DNA from: DATBRV01 sp036560145
Lineage (GTDB): Bacteria > Myxococcota_A > UBA9160 > SMWR01
Direction: 5' to 3'
Assembly (NCBI GenBank): GCA_036560145.1
Contig: DATBRV010000066.1
Span: 1 to 7,872 of the forward strand
Length of the DNA stretch: 7,872 nt
The notes below the pieces were generated by a model. The model saw only the letters and a list, made by a program, of their open reading frames with translations. It was not told the origin of the DNA and did not search any database. How positions within the stretch are numbered: the first letter of the stretch is position 1; every line of letters begins with the position of its first letter. Position numbers and translations under genes: made by a program. Shown piece after piece: positions 1 through 5,991 of the stretch.

Positions 1-68
1 GCGCAGGTCCAATGGGGGGCCTCGTGGCGGCGGCGAAGGCGGGATCGTGGCGCTCCTTGCGCCCCGCT
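1..68. other. left-edge spacer, no supportable gene
   Basis: This short stretch lies downstream of the stop of the LLM oxidoreductase gene. It holds a small perfect inverted repeat at 49-63 (5-base arms GGCGC/GCGCC around a 5-base loop). On the minus strand no T-run follows it, so it is at best a weak terminator. Some frames stay open to the window edge, but none has a start with a Shine-Dalgarno sequence or a recognisable protein. Confidence 0.4.
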
Positions 69-908
69 TCAACTGCCGACGTAGCGCGCGTAGTCGTCGA
101 GCAGCGGCATCACCACGTCGCGCGGCGCGGAGGGCAGGCGCAGCACCGCTTCCGTCACCCCGAGCTTCTGGTAGAACTCGAGCTTGGCGCGGTCCGGGAG
201 CACGCCCATCGGCACCACCTGGAGCTGGCTCGGATCGCGGCCGCGGGCTTCGAAGGCGCGGCGCAGCTCCGGCAGCATGCGCTGCAGCCCGGCGCCGCCG
301 ATCGGGATCCAGCCGTCCGCGTACTCGGCGATCTGCGCGAACAGGATCGGCCCGGCGGCGCCGCCCACAAGGATTGGCGGGCGCGGCTTTTGCACCGGCT
401 TCGGCCACTGCCAGCTCGGCGCGAAGCGCACGAACTCGCCGTCGAACTCCGCGACCTCCTTGCTCCAGAGCGCCTGCATCGCAAGCATTTTTTCGCGCAC
501 GATGGCGCGCCGGCGGCGTGGATCGACGCCGTGGCTCTCCATCTCGTCCTCGTTCCAGCCGTACCCGATGCCGAGCACCAGCCGCCCCGCCGAGAGGTGG
601 TCGAGGGTGGCGAGCGCCTTGGCGAGCACGATCGGATCGTGCTGGGCGACCAGCGCGATGCCGGTGCCGAGGCGCAGCGTGCGGGTCACGGAGGCGGCGG
701 CCGCCAGCGAGACGTAGGGGTCGAGCGTGCGCAGGTACTCCTCGGCCAGCACCACGTCGCCGGTGGGCGGCGGCGTGCGGCGGCTGACCGGGATGTGGGT
801 GTGCTCGGGCACGAAGAGGCTGTGGAAGCCGCGCGCCTCGGCCTCCCGCGCCACCTCGACCGGGCTCATCGAGCGATCGGTGGCGAAGATCGTGACGCCG
901 AGCTGCAT
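69..908 (-). CDS. LLM class F420-dependent oxidoreductase (TIGR03619-like)
   Basis: The 279-residue product is a luciferase-like (LLM) flavin/F420 oxidoreductase with a TIM-barrel fold, expected to be cytosolic. Visible family landmarks are the N-terminal strand and helix with the VPEH segment (33-36), LGTGI (80-84), the HDPIVLAKALATLDHLSAGR helix and turn (90-109), GIGYGWN (113-119), and the RRRRAIVREKML helix (about 130-141). Length is normal for the TIGR03619 subgroup, which is usually annotated as F420-dependent; the substrate cannot be read from sequence. FMN instead of F420 is possible, because cofactor choice in this superfamily is hard to predict. The ATG at 906-908 is preceded by GGAGG with a 9-base spacer, so the start is well supported. 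The stop is TGA. The gene is divergent from the fused indolepyruvate oxidoreductase gene and shares its promoter region. Confidence 0.9.
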   Translation of the reverse strand: MQLGVTIFATDRSMSPVEVAREAEARGFHSLFVPEHTHIPVSRRTPPPTGDVVLAEEYLRTLDPYVSLAAAASVTRTLRLGTGIALVAQHDPIVLAKALATLDHLSAGRLVLGIGYGWNEDEMESHGVDPRRRRAIVREKMLAMQALWSKEVAEFDGEFVRFAPSWQWPKPVQKPRPPILVGGAAGPILFAQIAEYADGWIPIGGAGLQRMLPELRRAFEARGRDPSQLQVVPMGVLPDRAKLEFYQKLGVTEAVLRLPSAPRDVVMPLLDDYARYVGS

Positions 909-917
909 GCCTCAAAT

Positions 918-922
918 CCTCC
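918..922 (-). promoter_or_regulatory. Shine-Dalgarno of the LLM oxidoreductase gene
   Basis: The sequence GGAGG on the minus strand lies 9 bases upstream of the ATG at 906-908 and fixes that start. Confidence 0.7.
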
Positions 923-930
923 GCTGGGAG

Positions 931-950
931 CGACGCGTCGGGGGGCCCGA
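931..950. repeat. two small inverted repeats in the divergent promoter region
   Basis: A perfect 10-base palindrome, CGACGCGTCG, occupies 931-940. Overlapping it is a second inverted repeat, TCGGG (938-942) with CCCGA (946-950). They sit about where the -35 region of the plus-strand promoter would be, so they could be an operator. GC-rich DNA makes short palindromes by chance, so confidence is low. Confidence 0.25.
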
Positions 951-959
951 CTGGAACAC

Positions 960-965
960 GTTATA
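960..965 (-). promoter_or_regulatory. possible -10 box for the LLM oxidoreductase gene
   Basis: Read on the minus strand, this hexamer is TATAAC, one base from the TATAAT consensus, and it would give a leader of roughly 45 bases before the ATG at 908. No convincing -35 hexamer is seen. It overlaps the plus-strand -10 candidate at 962-967. Confidence 0.35.
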
Positions 966-967
966 AT
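962..967 (+). promoter_or_regulatory. consensus -10 box (TATAAT) upstream of the fused IOR gene
   Basis: A perfect TATAAT lies in the only AT-rich patch of an otherwise very GC-rich intergenic region. Transcription starting near 974 would leave a leader of about 40 bases before the GTG at 1013. No TTGACA-like -35 lies at 16-18 bases spacing; the space is taken by G-rich inverted repeats, so activator dependence is possible. Confidence 0.5.
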
Positions 968-1002
968 TTTTGTCCTTCGCCTCCCATGCCCGGGGGCGGG
1001 GC

Positions 1003-1008
1003 GAGGAG
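1003..1008 (+). promoter_or_regulatory. Shine-Dalgarno choosing the GTG start of the fused IOR gene
   Basis: GAGGAG ends 4 bases before the GTG at 1013. The upstream in-frame ATG at 986 has no purine-rich stretch in front of it. This favours the GTG, although the spacing is a little short. Confidence 0.5.
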
Positions 1009-1012
1009 ACGC

Positions 1013-4000
1013 GTGGCGGCAGCGGCCCCGTTCGACGCAGAATACCGGCTCGAGCACCGCTACGCGCGGGAGCGCGGGCGCGTCTACCTGACGGGCGTTC
1101 AGGCGTTGGTGCGCCTCCCGCTGATGCAGCGCCGCCGCGATCTGGCGGCCGGCCTCTCGACGGCGGGCTTCATCTCCGGCTATCGCGGCTCGCCCCTCGG
1201 CACCTACGACCTGGCGCTCTGGCAGGCCAAGCAGGAGCTCGAGTCCCACCACGTCCGGTTCTCTCCGGGCGTGAACGAGGACCTGGCGGCCACGGCGGTC
1301 TGGGGATCCCAGCAGGCGGGCCTGTTCGAGGGGCCGCGCTACGACGGCGTCTTCGCGATCTGGTACGGGAAGGGCCCCGGGGTCGATCGCTCCTGCGACG
1401 CGCTCAAGCACGGCAACTACGCCGGGGCCTCCGCCAAGGGCGGCGTGCTGGTGCTCGCCGGCGACGATCCGGGCGCGAAGTCTTCTTCGATCGCGCACCA
1501 GAGCGAGCCCGCGCTGATCCACTGCGGGATTCCGGTCCTGAATCCCTCCGACGTGCAGGAGTACCTCGATTTCGGGCTCCAGGGCTTCGCGCTCTCGCGC
1601 TACTCGGGGAGCTGGATCGCGATGAAGTGTCTGACCGACACGGTCGACAGCGCCCGCTCGGTCGCGATCGATCCGGAGCGCGTTCGGATCGCGCTGCCGG
1701 ACGACTTCGAGCGGCCCGAGGGCCTCCACATCGGCTGGCAGAACTTCCCGCTCGCGGTGGAGAAGCGCCTCTACCAGCAGCGGCTGCCGGCGGTGCAGGC
1801 CTTCGTGCGCGCCAACAGACTTGACCGGCTGGTCTTCCCCAGCTCCCGGCGCCGGCTCGGGATCGTCACCACCGGCAAGGCCCACCTCGATCTGCTCCAG
1901 GCGCTCGCGGAGCTCGGGATCGACGAGGAGCGGGCCAACGAAATCGGGCTCTCGATCTACAAGGTCGCCATGAGCTGGCCGCTCGAGCCGGTGGGCATGC
2001 GCCACTTCGCGGAAGGGCTCGAGGACGTGCTGGTCGTCGAGGAGAAGCGGCCGCTGATCGAGGAGCAGCTGGCGCGGCTGCTCTACAACTCGCCTTCCCG
2101 GCCGCGGCTCTCCGGGAAGACCGACGAGCGGGGCGCTGCGCTGGTGCCCTCCGAGGGGGAGCTCAACCCGCAGGCCGTCGAGCTGGCGCTGCGCAGCTGG
2201 CTCGAGCGCCGGGTTCCCGAGCTGGCGACGGCGCTGGCCGGGCGCAGCTACGCCTTCGCGGCGCCGCCGGCCGCGGGCGCGCTCGCGAGGCTGCCGAGCT
2301 TCTGCTCCGGCTGCCCCCACAACACCTCGACGGTGGTTCCCGAGGACAGCCTCGCGCTCGGCGGGATCGGCTGTCACGGCATGGCGGTCTGGCTCCCCGA
2401 GCGCCGCACGCTCGCCGTCACGCAGATGGGAGGCGAGGGCGCCAACTGGATCGGGGCGGCGCCCTTCACCGAGACCGCGCACGTTTTCCAGAACATCGGC
2501 GACGGCACCTACTTCCACTCGGGCCTGCTCGCGATCCGCGCCGCGGTCGCCGCCGGGGTCCCCATCACCTACAAGCTGCTGGTCAACGGCGCGGTCGCCA
2601 TGACGGGAGGCCAGCCGATCGAGGGCGAGCCGCTCCAGGGCGAGATCACGGTGCCCGAGATCGCTCGCCAGCTGGACGCGGAAGGCGTGCGCCGGATCGC
2701 CGTGGTGAGCGAGGACCCGAAGAAGTACCCGAGCGACGCGCGCTTCCCGCCCGGCGTCAGCTTCCATCACCGCGACGATCTCGACCGCGTCCAGCGCGAG
2801 CTGCGCGAATGGAAGGGCGTCTCGGCGCTGGTCTACGACCAGACCTGCGCGGCCGAGGCGCGCCGCCTGCGCAAGCGGGGCAGCTTCCCGGACCCCGACC
2901 GGCGCGTGGTGATCAACGAGCTGGTTTGCGAGGGCTGCGGCGATTGCGGCGTGCAGTCGAATTGTATTTCGATCGAGCCCGTCGAGTCCGAGCTCGGCCG
3001 CAAGCGGCGCATCAACCAATCCTCCTGCAACAAGGACTTCTCCTGCCTCAAGGGCTACTGCCCGAGCTTCGTCACGCTGCGCGGCGCACGCCTGCGCAAG
3101 GCGGGTCTGACACCGGGCGCCGGTGATGCGGACGCGCTGCTGGCTTCGCTGCCGGCGCCGCTTGCGGCGGATGCCTCGCGGCCGGTGAACGTGCTGGTGG
3201 TGGGGATCGGTGGTTCCGGGGTGGTGACGTTGGGGGCGCTGCTGGGCATGGCCGCGCACCTGGAAGGGAAGGGCTGCTCGGTGCTCGACGTCACCGGCCT
3301 CGCCCAGAAGAACGGTCCGGTCACCAGCCACGTGCGGATCGCGAACGATCCCGGGGCGCTCTTCGCGACCCGGATCGGCGCCGGCGCCGCCGACCTGGTG
3401 CTGGGCTGCGACATCGTCGTCACCGCCGGGGCCGAGGTGCTCTCGAAGCTCGCCAAGGGGCGCAGTCTCGCGATCGTGAACGACCACGTCGCGCCCACCG
3501 CAGAGTTTGCCTCGCATCCCGACCTCGACCTCTCGGCCGGCGCCATGGAGGACGTGATCCGCCGCAGCGCCGGCGAGGACGGCTGCCGGATGCTGCCGGC
3601 GACCGAGCTCGCGACCGCCCTGTTCGGCGACGCGATCGCTGCGAACCTCTTCCTGCTCGGCTACGCGCTCCAGCTCGGACGCCTGCCGGTGGGCCTCGGC
3701 GCGCTACAGCGGGCGATCGAGCTGAACGGACGCGCCGCCGAGACCAACCTGCGCGCGCTCGCCTGGGGAAGGCTCGCCGCCCACGATTTCGCCGCCGCCC
3801 GCCGCGCCGCGCTCCCCGCGCTGCGCCCGGCCGAGGCGGCGCCCGCCAGCACGCTCGAGGCGATCGTGGCCCGGCGCGTGGAGTTCCTGACCGACTACCA
3901 GAACGCGGCCTACGCGCGGCGCTACGCCGGGCTGGCCCTGCGGGCGGCGGCCTGCGAGCGCGAGCGCGCGCCCGGGCGCGCCGGCCTGGCCGAAGCGGTC

Positions 4001-4495
4001 GCGCGGTACTACTTCAAGCTGCTCGCCTACAAGGACGAGTACGAGGTCGCGCGGCTCTGGACCGACGGCTCGTTCCGCCGCCAGCTGGAGCGGGAGTTCG
4101 AGAGCTGGGACCGCGTCGAGCTGCACCTCGCGCCCCAGATCGCGAACCCGCGCGACCCGGATACCGGGCGCGCCCGCAAATGGACGCTGGGGCCTTGGGT
4201 GTTCCGGGGGCTCGGCCTGCTCGCGAAGCTGAAATTCCTGCGCGGGACGCCGCTCGATCCCTTCGGCTGGACCGCGCACCGGCGCCGCGAGCGCGAGCTG
4301 ATCCGCGAGTACGAGCGCACGCTCGGGGAGCTCTGCGCGGGGCTCTCGCCGGAGACGCACGAGCTCGCCGTCGCGATCGCGAGCATCCCCGAGCAGATCC
4401 GCGGCTTCGACCTGGTGAAGGACGAGCACCTGGCGGATGCGAAGCAGAAGGAGGCGGAGCTGCTGGCCGCCTTCCGACAACGAGCAAAGGGCTAG
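1013..4495 (+). CDS. indolepyruvate ferredoxin oxidoreductase family protein (fused alpha-gamma chain)
   Basis: A 1160-residue single-chain 2-oxoacid:ferredoxin oxidoreductase of the indolepyruvate type. Family chemistry: an aryl-pyruvate such as indolepyruvate or phenylpyruvate, plus CoA and oxidised ferredoxin, gives aryl-acetyl-CoA, CO2 and reduced ferredoxin, late in aromatic amino acid breakdown. Domains in order (numbered from the GTG): an N-terminal pyrimidine-binding region with ISGYRGSPLG (about 54-63); a TPP domain with CSGC (431-434), GIGCHG, and a classic GDG (496-498) plus Asn525 thiamine motif; cysteine sets at 639/642/645/651 and 672/678/683 that look like Fe-S ligands; a gamma domain starting at NVLVVGIGGSGVV (from 726); and a C-terminal DUF6537-type region from about 945. 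The length matches the known fused family (about 1150-1190). An ATG at 986 would add 9 residues but lacks a Shine-Dalgarno sequence. The stop overlaps that of the convergent hpf gene. The true substrate is inferred from family only. Confidence 0.93.
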   Translation: MAAAAPFDAEYRLEHRYARERGRVYLTGVQALVRLPLMQRRRDLAAGLSTAGFISGYRGSPLGTYDLALWQAKQELESHHVRFSPGVNEDLAATAVWGSQQAGLFEGPRYDGVFAIWYGKGPGVDRSCDALKHGNYAGASAKGGVLVLAGDDPGAKSSSIAHQSEPALIHCGIPVLNPSDVQEYLDFGLQGFALSRYSGSWIAMKCLTDTVDSARSVAIDPERVRIALPDDFERPEGLHIGWQNFPLAVEKRLYQQRLPAVQAFVRANRLDRLVFPSSRRRLGIVTTGKAHLDLLQALAELGIDEERANEIGLSIYKVAMSWPLEPVGMRHFAEGLEDVLVVEEKRPLIEEQLARLLYNSPSRPRLSGKTDERGAALVPSEGELNPQAVELALRSWLERRVPELATALAGRSYAFAAPPAAGALARLPSFCSGCPHNTSTVVPEDSLALGGIGCHGMAVWLPERRTLAVTQMGGEGANWIGAAPFTETAHVFQNIGDGTYFHSGLLAIRAAVAAGVPITYKLLVNGAVAMTGGQPIEGEPLQGEITVPEIARQLDAEGVRRIAVVSEDPKKYPSDARFPPGVSFHHRDDLDRVQRELREWKGVSALVYDQTCAAEARRLRKRGSFPDPDRRVVINELVCEGCGDCGVQSNCISIEPVESELGRKRRINQSSCNKDFSCLKGYCPSFVTLRGARLRKAGLTPGAGDADALLASLPAPLAADASRPVNVLVVGIGGSGVVTLGALLGMAAHLEGKGCSVLDVTGLAQKNGPVTSHVRIANDPGALFATRIGAGAADLVLGCDIVVTAGAEVLSKLAKGRSLAIVNDHVAPTAEFASHPDLDLSAGAMEDVIRRSAGEDGCRMLPATELATALFGDAIAANLFLLGYALQLGRLPVGLGALQRAIELNGRAAETNLRALAWGRLAAHDFAAARRAALPALRPAEAAPASTLEAIVARRVEFLTDYQNAAYARRYAGLALRAAACERERAPGRAGLAEAVARYYFKLLAYKDEYEVARLWTDGSFRRQLEREFESWDRVELHLAPQIANPRDPDTGRARKWTLGPWVFRGLGLLAKLKFLRGTPLDPFGWTAHRRRERELIREYERTLGELCAGLSPETHELAVAIASIPEQIRGFDLVKDEHLADAKQKEAELLAAFRQRAKG

Positions 4496-4836
4496 CTCGT
4501 CTTCCGCTTCGGGGATTTGCGCTGGGCCTCGCGGCGCTTCGCGAAGACCCGCTTGTCGTGGACGCGGCGGAGTTGGCCCTCGACCTTCACGAGCAGCTTC
4601 TCGGCCGCCGGCAGCATCTGATTCGCCGTGGCGTGCGTCGCCACGTCGATGTGCTTGCCCGTCACGTGGCCGTGCGCGGTGAAGCCCGCGCCGTCAGCCG
4701 CGAGGGTGACTTCGATCCGGACGATCTCGTCGAACTCGGTGGCCAGGTGGCGGCAACGCTTCTCGATCGCCTCGCGCACCGCTTCATCCTTCGAGAGTTC
4801 CTTGAAGTGCGTGAGTAGAATCAGCCGCTGCGTCAC
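4492..4836 (-). CDS. hpf: ribosome hibernation factor, HPF/RaiA family (short form)
   Basis: A 114-residue protein of the sigma-54-modulation/S30AE family. Members bind the small ribosomal subunit near the decoding centre in resting or stressed cells and block translation or promote dimers. Seen in sequence: a first strand and helix (LILLTHFKELSKDEAVREAIEKRCRHL is split around residues 5-31), a central strand RIEVTLAAD (about 40-48), a GKHIDVATHATA segment (about 60-71), a long last helix, and a strongly basic tail (KRREAQRKSPKRKTS). There is no C-terminal dimerisation domain as in long HPF, and the length is close to E. coli RaiA. The start is GTG with a perfect AGGAGG 7 bases upstream. tRNA-Sec ends 39 bases upstream on the same strand with no terminator visible between, so the two may share a transcript. 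The TAG stop overlaps the stop of the convergent fused IOR gene. HPF versus RaiA assignment is uncertain. Confidence 0.85.
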   Translation of the reverse strand: MTQRLILLTHFKELSKDEAVREAIEKRCRHLATEFDEIVRIEVTLAADGAGFTAHGHVTGKHIDVATHATANQMLPAAEKLLVKVEGQLRRVHDKRVFAKRREAQRKSPKRKTS

Positions 4837-4843
4837 GTTTTCG

Positions 4844-4849
4844 CCTCCT
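4844..4849 (-). promoter_or_regulatory. Shine-Dalgarno of hpf (supports GTG start)
   Basis: AGGAGG on the minus strand is followed by a 7-base A-rich spacer and then GTG at 4834-4836. It is the strongest ribosome binding site in the window. Confidence 0.8.
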
Positions 4850-4875
4850 GGCTCGATCTGCGTTCCTTGCCCCGC

Positions 4876-4974
4876 TGGCGGAAGCGGACGGGAATCGAAC
4901 CCGCCAGGAGCGTGTCGCCACGCCCCTCACCGGATTTGAAGTCCGAGGCCCGCACCAGCGAGGCAGACGCTTCC
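4876..4974 (-). tRNA. selC: tRNA-Sec (anticodon UCA)
   Basis: A 99-base selenocysteine tRNA with encoded CCA. It delivers selenocysteine at programmed UGA codons with SelA and SelB. Seen on the minus strand: acceptor strand GGAAGCG pairing with CGCTTCC, discriminator G and CCA; a D arm with CTCGC/GCGGG and the tight loop TGGT; an anticodon stem TCGGA/TCCGG with loop CTTCAAA (anticodon TCA at 4937-4939); a very long variable arm of 9 pairs (AGGGGCGTG/CACGCTCCT, one G-U) closed by a GCGA tetraloop; and a T arm GCGGG/CCCGT with loop TTCGATT. The layout closely matches E. coli selC, which is 95 bases. Oddity: in the bacterial 8+5 scheme the eighth acceptor pair would be U-C, a mismatch, and the outer D-stem pair would be C-C. 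No selenoprotein gene is recognised in this window. Confidence 0.95.
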
Positions 4975-5080
4975 GGCTTCGAGTCTACGCCAGCGGTTTG
5001 CAGGCTGCATTCCCGCGGCGTGGCGACCCTCGCGCGAAAAATCCGGGCGCGCGCGGCCCGGCGAGGTAAGCTGGCCTCCG
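4975..5080. other. divergent intergenic region between tRNA-Sec and the MerR-TPR gene
   Basis: These 106 bases must hold promoters for both the tRNA and the regulator gene. On the plus strand GAGGT at 5063-5067 is 13 bases from the GTG at 5081, a distant ribosome site. No dyad of the kind bound by MerR proteins between spaced -35 and -10 boxes stands out. Confidence 0.4.
4982..4987 (-). promoter_or_regulatory. possible -10 box of tRNA-Sec
   Basis: TAGACT on the minus strand (4 of 6 matches to TATAAT) ends 7 bases before the tRNA 5' end, a sensible distance for a start point at or near the mature end. No good -35 hexamer is seen at 16-18 bases. Confidence 0.25.
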
Positions 5081-5941
5081 GTGAGCGCATTCACGCTGCC
5101 CGAGGTGGCTCGCATCTGCCGCGTATCGCCGGCGCGGCTGCGCTATTGGAAGCGCACCCAGCTGCTCGAGCCCGCGCGCGGCGCGCGCGACTTCGGCTTC
5201 CGGGATCTGGTCTCCATACGCACCGTTGTGGAGCTGATCGACCGCGGGGTGCCGCTGCGCCGGATCCGCCACAGCATGCAAGCGGTAAGCAGCCGGATCC
5301 CCGAGCTCGAGCTGCCGCTCTCCGCGCTGCGCCACTGGCCGCACGCCGCGGCGAAGGTGGCGGTGCACCATCAAGGTGTATGGGTCGAGCCGGACGGGCA
5401 GACCCTTCTCGATTTCCCGCCGCCTTCGATCGCGCCGCAGGCGGTCAGCGCGCCGATCGCACCCGCCTGGCGCGATTTCGCGCGCCGGCTGGCGGCCGAG
5501 TGGTTCGAGCGGGGCTGCCAGCTCGATTCGGAGCGCTCCACCTACGCCGCCGCGATCGCCGCCTACGAGCGCGCGCTCGTGCTGGATCCGGCCTGCGCCG
5601 ACACCCACTGCAACCTCGGCTCGGTCTACTTCAACCAGAACCGACGCTCGCTCGCGCGCGCCAGCTACGAGCGCGCGCTCGCGCTCGTGCCCGGCCATCT
5701 CGAGGCGCACCTGAACCTGGCGACGCTGCTCGAGGAGGAAGGCCAGGACGCGGCGGCCCTGCGCCACTACCGCCGCGCGCTGGCGCTGGCACCCATGCTC
5801 CCGGACACGCACGTCTCGCTGGCGCTGCTCTACGAGCGGCTGGGCCTGCCGCGCAAGGCGCTCGGATGCTGGCGCCGCTACCTCCAGCTGGCGCCGAGCG
5901 GCGCCTGGGCGGAGATCGCGCGCGGGCGGCTGCCGGCCTGA
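5081..5941 (+). CDS. MerR-type HTH protein fused to tetratricopeptide repeats
   Basis: A 286-residue predicted cytosolic transcription regulator. Residues 4-66 form a MerR-type winged HTH: FTLPEVARICRVSPARLRYW (4-23), then a turn with LLEP (28-31), FGFRDLVSIRTVVELIDRG (38-56) and VPLRRIRHSM (57-66). Residues about 88-112 are a small strand-rich segment with VWVEPDGQTLLDF. Residues 149-286 hold three full TPRs and a partial fourth with an exact 34-residue period: the prolines after the YERAL/YRRAL helices fall at 170, 204, 238 and 272. The usual MerR metal or drug-sensing C-terminus is absent; the TPRs presumably bind a protein partner or help oligomerise (inference). The start is GTG with only a distant GAGGT, but the next in-frame GTG at 5105 would cut the HTH. 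The gene is divergent from tRNA-Sec and convergent with the M48 protease gene. The target genes and signal are unknown. Confidence 0.85.
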   Translation: MSAFTLPEVARICRVSPARLRYWKRTQLLEPARGARDFGFRDLVSIRTVVELIDRGVPLRRIRHSMQAVSSRIPELELPLSALRHWPHAAAKVAVHHQGVWVEPDGQTLLDFPPPSIAPQAVSAPIAPAWRDFARRLAAEWFERGCQLDSERSTYAAAIAAYERALVLDPACADTHCNLGSVYFNQNRRSLARASYERALALVPGHLEAHLNLATLLEEEGQDAAALRHYRRALALAPMLPDTHVSLALLYERLGLPRKALGCWRRYLQLAPSGAWAEIARGRLPA

Positions 5942-5988
5942 GTGAACTTCGCTCGCCTTTCGGCTCACTGCGCGCGCGCTTCGCGCGC
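5941..5988. terminator. hairpin-rich convergent gap, possible bidirectional terminator
   Basis: The gap between the convergent MerR-TPR and M48 genes holds two inverted repeats side by side. The first has outer arms AGTGA (5941-5945) and TCACT (5965-5969) with an inner GCC-TTTC-GGC. The second is a 7-base GC-only stem, 5972-5978 with 5982-5988, around the loop CTT. Neither has a proper U-run on either strand, so intrinsic termination is only a suggestion. Confidence 0.3.
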
Positions 5989-5991
5989 TTG

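Noticed and set aside
1..71. TGA of the LLM gene as a possible selenocysteine codon, since the frame stays open downstream, a small hairpin follows and tRNA-Sec is in the window.
   Set aside because: The LLM protein is full length at this TGA. The read-through translation is Arg-rich without family similarity, and the hairpin is short and closer than typical bacterial SECIS loops.
12..1091. A 359-codon open frame on the plus strand antisense to the LLM gene.
   Set aside because: It crosses the divergent promoter region and the start of the fused IOR gene in another frame. The minus strand has a clear LLM protein with a good ribosome site.
866..3517. An 883-codon open frame on the minus strand, antisense to the fused IOR gene.
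   Set aside because: It is a mirror frame of a GC-rich gene, rich in Arg, Ala, Gly and His with no recognisable domain. The plus-strand frame has full family motifs over the same bases.
4876..4974. selC as an integration site for a genomic island.
   Set aside because: selC is a known target for island insertion, but no integrase and no repeat of the tRNA 3' end is seen here; the flanking genes look like ordinary core genes.
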